Shown here one piece after another: positions 34,979 to 44,011 of a DNA stretch of 57,637 nucleotides. The notes beneath the pieces were generated by a model. The model saw only the letters and a program-made list of their open reading frames with translations. It searched no databases and was not told the DNA's origin. Position numbers and translations under genes: made by a program. Location of the stretch: contig CBFCZE010000002.1 of NCBI GenBank assembly GCA_965602655.1, positions 1 to 57,637 of the forward strand. The letters run 5' to 3'. Origin of the DNA: JAAERC01 sp965602655. GTDB taxonomy: Bacteria; Zixibacteria; MSB-5A5; GN15; PGXB01. Each line of letters starts with the position of its first letter. Positions within the stretch are counted from its first letter, which is position 1.

Positions 34979-35238
34979 AGTGTCGGGATTATTCCAAAAA
35001 GGCCGTGGGTGAAATCAAGAAGATTATTTATCATCCAGGGGAGAAAAATGAGAAGAGCCAATGCGACAATCACGATTTTGGGAATAAAAGTTAAAGTCAT
35101 CTCGTGAATCTGCGTAATGGCCTGAAATAACGAGATCATCAGTCCGATTACCAATCCCGATATCAACATCGGCGCCGCCACCAGCAACATTGTTATTATC
35201 GCATTACGACCTACGGTTATGACCATTTCCGGTGTCAT
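34975..35238 (-). CDS. fliQ: FliQ export gate protein
   Basis: An 87-residue membrane protein with two hydrophobic helices (NAIITMLLVAAPMLISGLVI and KIVIVALALLIFLPWMI) joined by the typical loop LFQAITQIHEMTLTFIPK. Length and motif match FliQ exactly. It follows fliP by 19 bases and precedes the unusually long spacer before fliR. Confidence 0.95.
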   Translation of the reverse strand: MTPEMVITVGRNAIITMLLVAAPMLISGLVIGLMISLFQAITQIHEMTLTFIPKIVIVALALLIFLPWMINNLLDFTHGLFGIIPTL

Positions 35239-35257
35239 CTTATCCTACCCTGCACCA

Positions 35258-36007
35258 TTAATAAAATGATTGTACCAGCGATTGAACTAACAAGTACCAC
35301 CCATCAACCAGCACAAATAATAATATTTTAAACGGCAATGCTACCATAATAGGCGGAAGCATCATCATACCCATCGACATCAATACCGACGCCACAATCA
35401 TATCAATCACGAGAAATGGAACAAATATTAAAAAGGCAATCTCAAAGCCGGTTCGTAATTCGGATATCATAAAGCTCGGAATCAGAATATGCAGCGGGAT
35501 ATCATCAGGTTTCTCCGGCTTTTCCATTCCGGAAAGACTTACAAACAATGCCAGATCTTTCTCATCAACCTGCCCCATCATAAAATCTCTAAACGGCGCT
35601 ATACCCTTATCGAAAGCCTCTTCAATTGTTATTGTCTCATCAAGATACGGTTTCAAGCCGTCATTATACGCCTGGTTTGCAACCGGGCTGATAATAAAGA
35701 AGGTTAAAATTAATGCCAGCGACATCAGCAACTGATTTGGCGGCAACTGCTGGGTACCGATGGCCTGACGTAAAAATCCGAACACAATTACCATTCGAAT
35801 AAACGATGTCATCATTAAAATAATCGATGGCGCCAGAGTCAGAACCGTGAGAAGAATAACAATCTGTAATGTTGTCGAAAGATCGCTCGGGTCCGTTGAC
35901 TGCCCGACTTCCAATGATATTTTCGGGATTGCCTGTGCCGATGCCGACCCGGCCAGGGCGGCCGTAAACAAAATGGCAAAGACAGCGAATTTTACGCCTG
36001 TTTTCAT
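35258..36007 (-). CDS. fliP: FliP export gate protein
   Basis: A 249-residue protein with a cleavable signal peptide (FAVFAILFTAALAGSASAQA) and four further hydrophobic segments. The FliP signature is present: MMTSFIRMVIVFGFLRQAIG followed by TQQLPPNQLLMSLALILTFF, and near the end DMIVASVLMSMGMMMLPP. It forms the core of the export pore with FliQ and FliR. Confidence 0.97.
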   Translation of the reverse strand: MKTGVKFAVFAILFTAALAGSASAQAIPKISLEVGQSTDPSDLSTTLQIVILLTVLTLAPSIILMMTSFIRMVIVFGFLRQAIGTQQLPPNQLLMSLALILTFFIISPVANQAYNDGLKPYLDETITIEEAFDKGIAPFRDFMMGQVDEKDLALFVSLSGMEKPEKPDDIPLHILIPSFMISELRTGFEIAFLIFVPFLVIDMIVASVLMSMGMMMLPPIMVALPFKILLFVLVDGWYLLVQSLVQSFY

Positions 36008-36040
36008 ATCCTATGAAACCTTTTAAATCCTATTTATTAA

Positions 36041-36057
36041 GACGACTCCATGTCGTC
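36041..36057. repeat. intergenic hairpin between fliO and fliP
   Basis: GACGAC at 36041-36046 pairs with GTCGTC at 36052-36057 around a five-base loop. A second small hairpin, TAGACC/GGTCTA at 36068-36085, overlaps the end of fliO. No T-run follows, so I read them as palindromic insertions or mRNA-stability elements rather than terminators. Confidence 0.45.
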
Positions 36058-36066
36058 TATTCTGTC

Positions 36067-36684
36067 TTAGACCTCTTGGGGTCTATCAATTTCTTTGGAA
36101 ACCCAGGGCACATTAAGTTTTTTCATATCAAAAGATCTGAGCTTTTCCCTGGCGCCGGCAAAAACAGATTTAAAACCTGCCTCCCGTTTGCCGACTTTAC
36201 AATCGGAGATGATTTTACTCGTTTCATCCTTGCTCAATTCGGCCAGAACCGAAATGGAATTATCCGCCACACCAACCAGTACCGCTTTTTCCCCATATCT
36301 TATCAGCGAAACAGATTTTTTTTGCGCAATATATGTTGTCTCGATGGTCTCCAGCAGACGATTACCCCTATTGGCTGAGAACTTTGATCCCATCATTCGT
36401 CTCAAAACAATAAGAAATCCATAAATACCGCCAACCACCACAACCAGTGCCAGCAATAGCTTAACCAACGGTCCTGCCAGTGATTCATCATTGGTTGTTA
36501 TCCCGGATAATCCAGTGGATACTGTCTTATCCTGTGGATTGTCGATTTGGGCTATCACTACCGGTTCTTTTTGCGTTTTAACTTCATTGGCCGAAACAAT
36601 TCCAAATCGCGCCAGAATAAATGCCGCCGAGACAATAAGAAGAATAATCAGCTTCCAGACTGTTTTACATCTTTTTTGGCTCAT
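36067..36684 (-). CDS. fliO: FliO flagellar assembly protein
   Basis: A 205-residue protein of the FliO/FliZ family: an N-terminal signal or membrane segment (LIILLIVSAAFILARFGIVS), a short periplasmic part, a membrane helix near 75-95 (LVKLLLALVVVVGGIYGFLI) and a cytoplasmic tail with LLETIETTYIAQKKSVSLIR followed by GEKAVLVGVADNSISVLAEL, which is typical of FliO. It helps to assemble the FliP complex. The ATG overlaps the fliN stop as ATGA. Confidence 0.9.
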   Translation of the reverse strand: MSQKRCKTVWKLIILLIVSAAFILARFGIVSANEVKTQKEPVVIAQIDNPQDKTVSTGLSGITTNDESLAGPLVKLLLALVVVVGGIYGFLIVLRRMMGSKFSANRGNRLLETIETTYIAQKKSVSLIRYGEKAVLVGVADNSISVLAELSKDETSKIISDCKVGKREAGFKSVFAGAREKLRSFDMKKLNVPWVSKEIDRPQEV

Positions 36685-37526
36685 TGCAGATTCTTTATTC
36701 TTTCTTCCGGCGAAATCAGTTGAGTAATACGGAGACCGAAGTTCTCCTCAACCACGACAACCTCGCCGCGCGCTACGCATTTATTATTAACCAACAGATC
36801 AACCGGTTCCCCAACCAGTTTTTCCAGCTCTACAACACTGCCGGGGCCAAGTCCCAGAATATCGGATATGTCCATTTTGGTTTTACCCAGTTCAATCGAA
36901 ACCGGCAATTCCACATCCATCAGCAAGTCGATATTCCGCTGACCTTCATTCTTATCGCTTGACGACAACTGCTGAAAATCAGCTTTCTTAACCTCCAGTT
37001 GTTCGACAGCCTTAAGATCACCGGCATCCGGCCCTTCCACGGCGCTATTGATGGCAGCACCAATCATTTCCTGATTCATGCTCTCTTCGCCACCTGCATC
37101 CTGACCGCCTTCCGAATCCTCCTGTCCTCCCTGTTGGATAGCGTTATCAATCTCATCCTGGCTTAATAGCCCGGAACCGCTCGAACCGACATCCACATCA
37201 TCGGCAGATTCATCAACGATATCTTCCTGATTAAGCAGAGCCGCCTGCTCATCCTGACTTACTTTGGGAGAGTCTTCATCAGGAAGTGATTCGGCATTGG
37301 CATCTTCTGGTGAAACCTCCTCCACCGCTTCCGAATCGGCACCGGCTTTATCTTCTGCATCTCCCTCGACCGCGTTTTCATCGGGAGAGCTGGAATCAGC
37401 GGCTGGCTTGTCCGATGCGGCCGCATCCGGAGCCTGTTCTTCGGAAAAATTTTCTTCGCTTTGAAGATTTTCTTCTTCCAAAGAGGCATTCTCCCGGGAC
37501 ACATCTACGCCCTTATTCTCATCCAT
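36681..37526 (-). CDS. fliN: FliN flagellar switch protein with a long acidic tail carrying CheY-docking motifs
   Basis: A 281-residue protein. The C-terminal 85 residues are the FliN/SpoA domain (LLMDVELPVSIELGKTKMDI, then NNKCVARGEVVVVEENFGLR). The first 190 residues are acidic and probably disordered, and contain three copies of the N-terminal docking motif of FliM (LSQDEIDALL): VSQDEQAALL at 89-98, LSQDEIDNAI at 121-130, and the weaker MNQEMIGAAI at 150-159, spaced about 30 residues apart. In FliM and FliY this motif binds CheY-P. Ordinary FliN is about 100-140 residues and has none. The protein forms the C-ring with FliM and FliG. AAGGAG precedes the ATG. Confidence 0.93.
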   Translation of the reverse strand: MDENKGVDVSRENASLEEENLQSEENFSEEQAPDAAASDKPAADSSSPDENAVEGDAEDKAGADSEAVEEVSPEDANAESLPDEDSPKVSQDEQAALLNQEDIVDESADDVDVGSSGSGLLSQDEIDNAIQQGGQEDSEGGQDAGGEESMNQEMIGAAINSAVEGPDAGDLKAVEQLEVKKADFQQLSSSDKNEGQRNIDLLMDVELPVSIELGKTKMDISDILGLGPGSVVELEKLVGEPVDLLVNNKCVARGEVVVVEENFGLRITQLISPEERIKNLQ

Positions 37527-37532
37527 TAACCG

Positions 37533-38531
37533 CTACTCCTTTCTTATTAAATAATATATTTCTTCAATTTTGCAGGCCTGTCTTCTACCATACAGACCCG
37601 GACGGCACTGATATTTTTTCTTTGTGCCGACAATCAATTCCGACGGTGCATTTATCTTGGTATCGGCAGTAACAACGTCACCGACTTTCAAATTAAGAAA
37701 ATCTCGCATTTTCAACTTTGTTCGAGCCAAAATCAAGGACAGGGGCAAATCAACTTTACAGATGTTCTCTTTATTGATATCGCGACTCTCGACCAGATTT
37801 TTCTTCTTAGTTGCGTCAATCCAGCTTTGTGCCGTCAATTTGGTCAGGTGCCCTTCAAGGGAAACATAGGGATAACAGATTGTCATCAAACCGGTCGTAT
37901 TGAACAGCTTCAGTTGCAAAGAAACGACAATAACAGTCTCACCGGCCGGGACAATCCGAATAAACTGAGGGTTTGTCTCAAATGATTTTTGTTCAATCAC
38001 AATCGGAACAATGTTTTCCCACGATTTTTCCAGGTCACGATAGGCCTTTTCGGCAACTCGAACCATTACCTGTTTTTCTATTGATGTAAGTTCTCTCTCT
38101 ATTTCAAGAATTTTCTGCCCGCCGCCAAACATCCTGTCAATAAAGGCAAATGTAAGAGTCGGATTAAAATCGACTATACAGAGTCCTTCCAAAGGCTTCG
38201 CCGAAATGGTATAGGAACAGGAAGGCGATACCAATGACATGATATATTCAGAGAAGTTAATCTGATCAACCGATATCAAATCGACATCGACCATTGTTCT
38301 CAGCATAGCTGACAGGGTTGAACCGATTTGTGCGGCCAGGTTATCATGCATATTCTCCAGCGTCCTTACCTGATCTTTAGAGACCCGGTTGGGATGCTTA
38401 AAATCATAGGTGGCAATCGCTCGGGTTTCATCGTGATCTGCCGCGGGAGCGGCAATAACCGAATCGGGCTCGTTCGACGATACTGTCGTCAATAGAGCAT
38501 CAATTTCGTCCTGTGACAGGATTTTAGCCAA
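37533..38531 (-). CDS. fliM: FliM flagellar switch protein
   Basis: A 332-residue switch protein with the N-terminal CheY-docking motif ILSQDEIDALL, the middle CheC-like domain (SALSAMLRTMVDVDL-like stretch IGSTLSAMLRTMVDVDLISV) and a C-terminal SpoA domain (DLPLSLILARTKLKMRDFLN, later VGTKKKYQCRPGLYG). The start is TTG 38531 with AAGGAG 9 bases upstream; it gives the motif at exactly the expected distance from the N-terminus. Normal length. Confidence 0.97.
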   Translation of the reverse strand: MAKILSQDEIDALLTTVSSNEPDSVIAAPAADHDETRAIATYDFKHPNRVSKDQVRTLENMHDNLAAQIGSTLSAMLRTMVDVDLISVDQINFSEYIMSLVSPSCSYTISAKPLEGLCIVDFNPTLTFAFIDRMFGGGQKILEIERELTSIEKQVMVRVAEKAYRDLEKSWENIVPIVIEQKSFETNPQFIRIVPAGETVIVVSLQLKLFNTTGLMTICYPYVSLEGHLTKLTAQSWIDATKKKNLVESRDINKENICKVDLPLSLILARTKLKMRDFLNLKVGDVVTADTKINAPSELIVGTKKKYQCRPGLYGRRQACKIEEIYYLIRKE

Positions 38532-38551
38532 TCGAACAACTCCTTAATTAA

Positions 38552-39103
38552 TTACTGAAGAACAAAGTTCGTAAAATAAACCGCTTCGAGGTTTTTTGTC
38601 TTCAGTAAATGCTCAACTCTTTTCTTAATTTGATACCGCGTTATCTCTTTTTCTTTGGCATCGGATAACTGCTCAATAGTCTTTGAACCGAGAATCGATA
38701 TTAATGCGTCACGAACCATCGGCATTTTACTTTCAAACAACTGCACTGTTTTGGCCCCGCTGATCTCAAAGCCGATTGAGGCTGCCAAAAATCTTGTTCC
38801 CCCGGTTCCGGCCGGATTAACAATTATATCCTCAAGTTCAATCATTTCTGTGTCAACAGAAACCTCTTCTTCATCCTCGAGTTCACTCTGATCATTGGCT
38901 TCTATTGCTGCCGCTTCGCCGGCTTTTTCCGCCGAGCTAAAATATTTTGTCCCTGCAAAATAGCCCGCGACCACCATTACCACGGCTATCCCGGCATAGA
39001 TAACAATCGGCCGAAAACCTTTCTTTTTCACCTTTGGCTGTTCTTCTTCAGCTTCGGCCGCATCGACCTTTTCTGAATCCGGTGCTGGTCCATCCAACGG
39101 CAT
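38552..39103 (-). CDS. fliL: FliL basal-body protein
   Basis: A 183-residue single-pass protein: an acidic cytoplasmic N-terminus, a membrane helix near 30-52 (PIVIYAGIAVVMVVAGYFAG), then the FliL domain (MIELEDIIVNPAGTGGTRFL, then TKNLEAVYFTNFVLQ at the end). FliL associates with the stator around the motor. AAAGGAG lies upstream of the ATG. In many operons motA and motB stand between flbD and fliL; here they are absent. Confidence 0.92.
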   Translation of the reverse strand: MPLDGPAPDSEKVDAAEAEEEQPKVKKKGFRPIVIYAGIAVVMVVAGYFAGTKYFSSAEKAGEAAAIEANDQSELEDEEEVSVDTEMIELEDIIVNPAGTGGTRFLAASIGFEISGAKTVQLFESKMPMVRDALISILGSKTIEQLSDAKEKEITRYQIKKRVEHLLKTKNLEAVYFTNFVLQ

Positions 39104-39117
39104 AATTTATCTCCTTT

Positions 39118-39333
39118 TCAATTTTTGTTTTTCAGTTCCTGAGTTTTTTCGGTCCCGAACGTCCGACGGCGAAATAGCACCACTTTTTGAATGACTTCAT
39201 CAGGTGTCTCCTTGACAATTATTTTCTTACCATCGGTAAGGCTGATAATTGTGTCGGGACTCGATTCGACAAACTCAATCAGATCCGAGTTTATTATTAT
39301 CTCGCTATTATTTATTCTGGTTACTTTAATCAT
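39118..39333 (-). CDS. flbD: FlbD-family flagellar protein (SwrD-like)
   Basis: A 71-residue protein that matches the small FlbD/SwrD family found between flgE and the motor genes: MIKVTRINNSEIIINSDLIE followed by FVESSPDTIISLTDGKKIIV and a charged C-terminus. This is not the sigma-54 activator also called FlbD in Caulobacter. In Bacillus the SwrD protein raises motor torque. Confidence 0.9.
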   Translation of the reverse strand: MIKVTRINNSEIIINSDLIEFVESSPDTIISLTDGKKIIVKETPDEVIQKVVLFRRRTFGTEKTQELKNKN

Positions 39334-39345
39334 TTCTATTTCTTA

Positions 39346-41319
39346 TTAACGTTTCAGGTTAACCAACTCATCAAGCATCGTATCCGAGGTCGTAATAATC
39401 CTGGCGTTAGCCTGAAATCCTCTCTGGGCTGTAATCATCGATGTAAATTCCTGCGAAATATCGACTGCCGATGACTCCAGGGCACCCGACGAAATTGCAC
39501 CCGAAATGGTTTCACCGGCCACACCAATCATTGGTTCGCCCGAGTTGGACGATGACTGATAAAGCGAACTGCCGGCTTTTAACAAACCACCCTGGTTGTT
39601 AAAATCGGCCAAAAGTATCTGCGCCAGAGCCCGGCTGACGCCATTGGTGAAAATACCATATATAGTCCCGCCCTGATCGATTGAGATTTTATCAAGAATA
39701 CCGACAGTATATCCGTCTTGCTCCATAATGGAGGCGGTATTGGGAGAGGCAAAGCCGGTCAAACCGTCATAACGTCCCGCCGTTCCGGGATCTACTCTGA
39801 CACTGGAGGTTGCCGCCCCATTGTTGGGATTGAATGAAATCGAACTGGCCCCGCCATCATATCGGAAATCCAGCAGAGAACCATCCTGATTAAATCTTAC
39901 CAATCCGGTTGCACCACTGACAATTGTCTCAATTCCGGAAAACGAGGCTGTCCAGTTCCATTCATTGGTATTAACCGATTTCAAAAACTCTATTGTCAAT
40001 GAGTGCTTTCCTCCTTGAGAATCATAAACTGTCATTGATGTTCCATGGATTGTGTCAGCAGTCGTAATCGCCGCTGTACCGGCCATTAGGCCGCCCTGCG
40101 CAGTGATTTCGACTCCACCTTTACCAAGTCCGTCAATTCCCATAGCCAACCCGGTAATCTCATCAATCACAATATCAAGTGATTCGGGAAGCTGAGCCAC
40201 ATCACCGGTCGGAACAAAAACGTCGTTGCAAACAAAAGTATGATTGGTGCCATTGTTGGCCACAAAGGTTGCTCCATCGGCCACACCAAAGATAACGCCG
40301 ACAATATTGCCGCCCGTGGCGTATCCACCAACCGGATCAAGAGTAACGGTGGCGGCTGATGATTCAATATTATAATCGGCACCTGCACCGGCTCTCACTT
40401 TAGTAATCTGAATCTCTCCGCCGGCCAGTTCAGCCCTGACATCATCAAGCTGATTGATAGCCGAGATCAGATCACCAATTGTGGAGTCAATTGTTATTCC
40501 GGAAACGGTATCTACCATAGAACCGTTATCGCGCGATAGCTGGAATCCCGAGGCATCGTCAACGCCCAAACTCGATAAGGTCATATTTTCTGAAAGAGCA
40601 ATGCCTGGAGCTCCGGTCCCATCATCGGCGACATTGGCGCCGGTAAACAAAGAGTTGGTTGCCTGAGTACCCGAAATAGTTAACGTATGAACACCTCCGG
40701 CACCGTTAACAGCTGTACCAATGACGGTATCAATTCCGGTTGTCCCGGTCGATAGCGGCGTCGCGACCGATTCGGTTGCCATCGAGTTCAAATTATTACC
40801 AAAAATAACTTCAGTCGTCGCTCTGGCAGGATCTTGCTGCCCAAATGGAACCGTAATCCGACCCACCGGATTGGAAATCGGGATGCTTCCGTCAGAAGCG
40901 GCCATTCTTCCCTGGACAAACAGTCCATTCGACGGATCAACCAAATTAGCTTCGGCGTCAAAGTTAAATGACCCGGCCCGTGTGTAAAAGACACCGCTAT
41001 TATCGGACAGGACAAAAAATCCCGATCCCTGAATAGCCAGATCAGTTACCTGACCGGTCGTCTCAAGACCACCCTGCTGAAAAAGATTATCGATTGTCGA
41101 TACCTGCATACCCAGTCCCATCTGGACCGGATTGGTACCACCGGATAGGTCGGTCGGTCGGCCGGCGCCCTTGTAATCCTGAATCAGGGCTTCGCGGAAT
41201 GTGACTCGTCCGCTTTTAAATCCGATTGTGTTCACATTGGCAACGTTGTTACCAATGACATTCATCCGAATCTGATGATTTCTCAGTCCGGATACCCCTG
41301 CGTACAATGATGCCATCAT
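39346..41319 (-). CDS. flgE: FlgE flagellar hook protein
   Basis: A 657-residue hook protein, longer than the enterobacterial form of about 400. The N-terminal rod signature is SLYAGVSGLRNHQIRMNVIG followed by NNVANVNTIGFKSGRVTF; the C-terminus ends with the helical FTSMITAQRGFQANARIITT. Central residues about 180-420 are the variable surface domain (threonine/glycine-rich, GTTGIDTVIGTAVNGAGG), which accounts for the extra length. AAGGAGG lies 12 bases before the ATG pair. Confidence 0.95.
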   Translation of the reverse strand: MMASLYAGVSGLRNHQIRMNVIGNNVANVNTIGFKSGRVTFREALIQDYKGAGRPTDLSGGTNPVQMGLGMQVSTIDNLFQQGGLETTGQVTDLAIQGSGFFVLSDNSGVFYTRAGSFNFDAEANLVDPSNGLFVQGRMAASDGSIPISNPVGRITVPFGQQDPARATTEVIFGNNLNSMATESVATPLSTGTTGIDTVIGTAVNGAGGVHTLTISGTQATNSLFTGANVADDGTGAPGIALSENMTLSSLGVDDASGFQLSRDNGSMVDTVSGITIDSTIGDLISAINQLDDVRAELAGGEIQITKVRAGAGADYNIESSAATVTLDPVGGYATGGNIVGVIFGVADGATFVANNGTNHTFVCNDVFVPTGDVAQLPESLDIVIDEITGLAMGIDGLGKGGVEITAQGGLMAGTAAITTADTIHGTSMTVYDSQGGKHSLTIEFLKSVNTNEWNWTASFSGIETIVSGATGLVRFNQDGSLLDFRYDGGASSISFNPNNGAATSSVRVDPGTAGRYDGLTGFASPNTASIMEQDGYTVGILDKISIDQGGTIYGIFTNGVSRALAQILLADFNNQGGLLKAGSSLYQSSSNSGEPMIGVAGETISGAISSGALESSAVDISQEFTSMITAQRGFQANARIITTSDTMLDELVNLKR

Positions 41320-41353
41320 AGCAGATTTTCCTCCTTGGTTATAGGAGAAGCCT

Positions 41354-41371
41354 CCCCGTCTGCAAACGGGG
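41354..41371. repeat. intergenic hairpin between flgE and the upstream gene
   Basis: CCCCGT at 41354-41359 pairs with ACGGGG at 41366-41371 across a CTGCAA loop, in a 103-base gap before flgE. No T-run follows on the minus strand. Its position may limit transcript decay or termination between early genes and the abundant hook message. Confidence 0.45.
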
Positions 41372-41422
41372 TCCAGCCTCTGTCCTCTTTTATTAGTTCT
41401 CTCATTTTATTATCATTTTCAT

Positions 41423-41812
41423 TTATAGAATTATTGCCGAATCAATTGAGGTGAAAACTCCATCCTGCAAATTACTCCGATCAAAAGCGGTTATCACCAT
41501 TCGATTGGGAACCGAAACGACATAGGCAACGCTGTCGTCAAGTATCAGCGATTCTTTTGAGCCTTTGTCGGCCGCTTTGCTAACCGCATCGGATAATTTA
41601 GTCAGCCGCTCCTCGGACATTTCTATACCACGGGAATGAAGACGCTGGCTGGCATGTTTGGAAAAATTCAGAGCTTTCGCCTGGGCTAATTCCTCGGAAA
41701 AAGCTTTCTTAAAATCCTTACCATCGGCCCTGGTCTGTTTGGTCGCATTTGCTTTTCCCTTATTAACCATTTCGAGAAGGCGAACTTCACTATTGAAATT
41801 GTTTACCTGCAT
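41423..41812 (-). CDS. flagellar operon protein, TIGR02530 family
   Basis: A 129-residue protein of the flagellar-operon family that sits between flgD and flgE in many phyla. The diagnostic part is FSKHASQRLHSRGIEMSEER followed by LTKLSDAVSKAADKGSKES and the closing NRMVITAFDRSNLQDGVFTS. Its function is not well defined; its constant place next to hook genes suggests hook assembly. GGAGGAAATATAG precedes the ATG across the flgD stop. Confidence 0.88.
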   Translation of the reverse strand: MQVNNFNSEVRLLEMVNKGKANATKQTRADGKDFKKAFSEELAQAKALNFSKHASQRLHSRGIEMSEERLTKLSDAVSKAADKGSKESLILDDSVAYVVSVPNRMVITAFDRSNLQDGVFTSIDSAIIL

Positions 41813-41817
41813 TTTGA

Positions 41818-42522
41818 CTATATTTCCTCCTCTTCGGTTTCTTCCTGATACTCATTGATGGCATTTATCTCGGCCAGCGGAATCTCCATTCCCGCTACCT
41901 GCAGATATGCCGAACCTTCGCGGTAAATGATGCCATTTACCTTGCCCTGCAAGAATGTTGATGGTGTAAACAACTCACCATTGACATCAACGGCACTGAC
42001 CTTAATCGAGTAGTATCCTTCACCCACTCTTTGACCATTTTGATCAAGTCCGTCCCATTCGATTTTATTGCTTCCCGGAGGGACCCCTTTTTCCGTTAAG
42101 GTACGAATCACTGTGCCATTGATATCCAATATCTGAACATTCACCCTTTGTGCATATTGGGGACAATTAAATGATATCGTGGGTCGATTATTAGCATCAA
42201 GATAAACACCATTGTATGAAGCCTTGACCTCGCGGCCAATTAAATTGGTTGCCATCGTATTGTTAATAGTCTGCATCTGCAGATAATCCCACTCCAGCGA
42301 ATTTTCGAGGGAATTGTTTACATTTTGTAGTTGCTCCAGCGATGAAAACTGCGCCAGCTGAGCCACAAAGGCCTCGTCCTCCATCGGCTTGAGCGGATCC
42401 TGATGAGTCAACTTGGTTATCAGAAGTTTAAGGAAATCATCTTTGCCAAGCATCTTTCTTGATTCGGCACTGATTGGATTGCCGTTGGTATCGGTCGCTA
42501 CCGGTGATATAAGTCCCATCAT
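41818..42522 (-). CDS. flgD: FlgD hook-cap scaffolding protein
   Basis: A protein of 234 residues. I choose ATG 42522 (of an ATGATG pair) because TAAGGAGTT lies directly upstream, overlapping the fliK stop; the frame is open to 42600. The FlgD N-terminus is clear (GKDDFLKLLITKLTHQDPLK followed by PMEDEAFVAQLAQFSSLEQL), and the C-terminal Ig/Tudor part contains IRTLTEKGVPPGSNKIEWDG followed by GQRVGEGYYSIKVSAVDV. FlgD caps the growing hook. The related FlgD-Ig fold also forms the tail of the surface protein at 220. Confidence 0.93.
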   Translation of the reverse strand: MMGLISPVATDTNGNPISAESRKMLGKDDFLKLLITKLTHQDPLKPMEDEAFVAQLAQFSSLEQLQNVNNSLENSLEWDYLQMQTINNTMATNLIGREVKASYNGVYLDANNRPTISFNCPQYAQRVNVQILDINGTVIRTLTEKGVPPGSNKIEWDGLDQNGQRVGEGYYSIKVSAVDVNGELFTPSTFLQGKVNGIIYREGSAYLQVAGMEIPLAEINAINEYQEETEEEEI

Positions 42523-42529
42523 TAACTCC

Positions 42530-44011
42530 TTAGGCGAAGCAGTTGACACCGTTTGCTTCGATGTACAAATGCTCCTGTGCTCTTTGTGCCACAACTTCAT
42601 CTATGGCATTTGATTTTTCATAACTTTTTTGATATTGCCGCTCTATCCCTGCTGATCCGGCAAATCTGTTTTCTTTGGCCTCATGGCCGACTTCACCGCC
42701 ATTGACTGAAACCTCAAAAGTATCAACCTTAATTCCCTGCCGATTAAGCTGCTCCAGCAGATTATTCAGGTTGGACTCAACAGCAGCTTTGGCCACAGGA
42801 GAATCGACCACCAGCCTGGCCGTCAGGACATCATTGTAAGTTGAAATGGTCATACGGACCGGGCCGAGATGATCCGGTTCCATCCGAATCATTACGGTAT
42901 GATTATTCCTTATATTTTTCCCGTTGATTTCGGCCGGTAGAACAAATTTTACCGGCGCTGTAGCTATTTTGGTTTCCGGTAATTCTATTTTTTCAACATT
43001 ATTAGCCAGAGTAGGTGCAATATCAGAAATCGGTTTAGTCTGAATAGGCGATTGACCGGCTTCAATCTTGCCAACCGGTTTTTGATCCAATTCGACACGA
43101 GCAACCGCCTCAAAATTGTTCAGTCTGACCTTTTCGCTATCACCGGCTTTACTTTCTGACGGAATTATTTCAGTGTTACCGGAAAACAGATTCTGTTTAG
43201 TCTCGGCAAACTGATCATTATTGGCATTTGAATTTGAATTGCTTTCAATAGCTGATACTTTGATATATGATTTTGTCGGCAGGGCCAGCTTAACCGGATC
43301 TTTTTCGGCTTGATTATTTTCAATATTTCTTTCCAGCTTAACACTTTTAACATTTAAAGATCCGATTACTTTATCTATTAAACTGGCGGTTTTTAAATCG
43401 GTATTGCTTTTGGGAGTAAGTTCCTTATCTATTTCAGCCTGTACTACCGGTTTGATTTCAGCATCCGGATTATTCTTATCAATCTGAGTCGTGACCAAAT
43501 TAATATTATTCAAATTCAAATTATCAATTTTTAGTCCGGGAAATAGACCCGATCGATTCGGTGCGACATTCAAATCTTCTACTTTAAAATTGTGTTCAGG
43601 TGGAAGGGCCGTGTCAATATTAGAAGAATTTTGAATATTATTGACCGCCTCGGCTGTTGTAATCTTAAGAAACCACTCTGATCCAATTTTTATCGGTTCA
43701 ATCAGGCCGTTTTGGTTTTCATTCTCACCTAATTTCTCATTTGCCGGTTCGCCCGGAAGATTGGAAAGCAGTGATTCTGCCAATTTATCCGGTGTGATTT
43801 CTTCAGAAACAACACCCGCATCCAGACCGATAGATTCCGATTCCCCTCCAAACAGAAATGGAAGTTCACCCGAAAGTTTCCCGCCAAGAATCTGTAAAAA
43901 ATCAATTCCGGGGTTCTTTGAATTTGTAGCACCTAATTGATTCGGACCTGTTTTCCCCGGCTCAACTCCATTAGGGCCGGTCAAATCAATTATTTGATTA
44001 AATGCGCTCAT
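42530..44011 (-). CDS. fliK: FliK hook-length control protein
   Basis: A 493-residue protein. The first 340 residues are low-complexity and asparagine-rich, as in FliK rulers. The conserved C-terminal Flg_hook domain lies at about 360-455: NHTVMIRMEPDHLGPVRMTI followed by ARLVVDSPVAKAAVESNLNN and LLEQLNRQGIKVDTFEVSV. FliK measures hook length and triggers the FlhB switch. It directly follows the MotE-like gene with no gap. Confidence 0.92.
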   Translation of the reverse strand: MSAFNQIIDLTGPNGVEPGKTGPNQLGATNSKNPGIDFLQILGGKLSGELPFLFGGESESIGLDAGVVSEEITPDKLAESLLSNLPGEPANEKLGENENQNGLIEPIKIGSEWFLKITTAEAVNNIQNSSNIDTALPPEHNFKVEDLNVAPNRSGLFPGLKIDNLNLNNINLVTTQIDKNNPDAEIKPVVQAEIDKELTPKSNTDLKTASLIDKVIGSLNVKSVKLERNIENNQAEKDPVKLALPTKSYIKVSAIESNSNSNANNDQFAETKQNLFSGNTEIIPSESKAGDSEKVRLNNFEAVARVELDQKPVGKIEAGQSPIQTKPISDIAPTLANNVEKIELPETKIATAPVKFVLPAEINGKNIRNNHTVMIRMEPDHLGPVRMTISTYNDVLTARLVVDSPVAKAAVESNLNNLLEQLNRQGIKVDTFEVSVNGGEVGHEAKENRFAGSAGIERQYQKSYEKSNAIDEVVAQRAQEHLYIEANGVNCFA

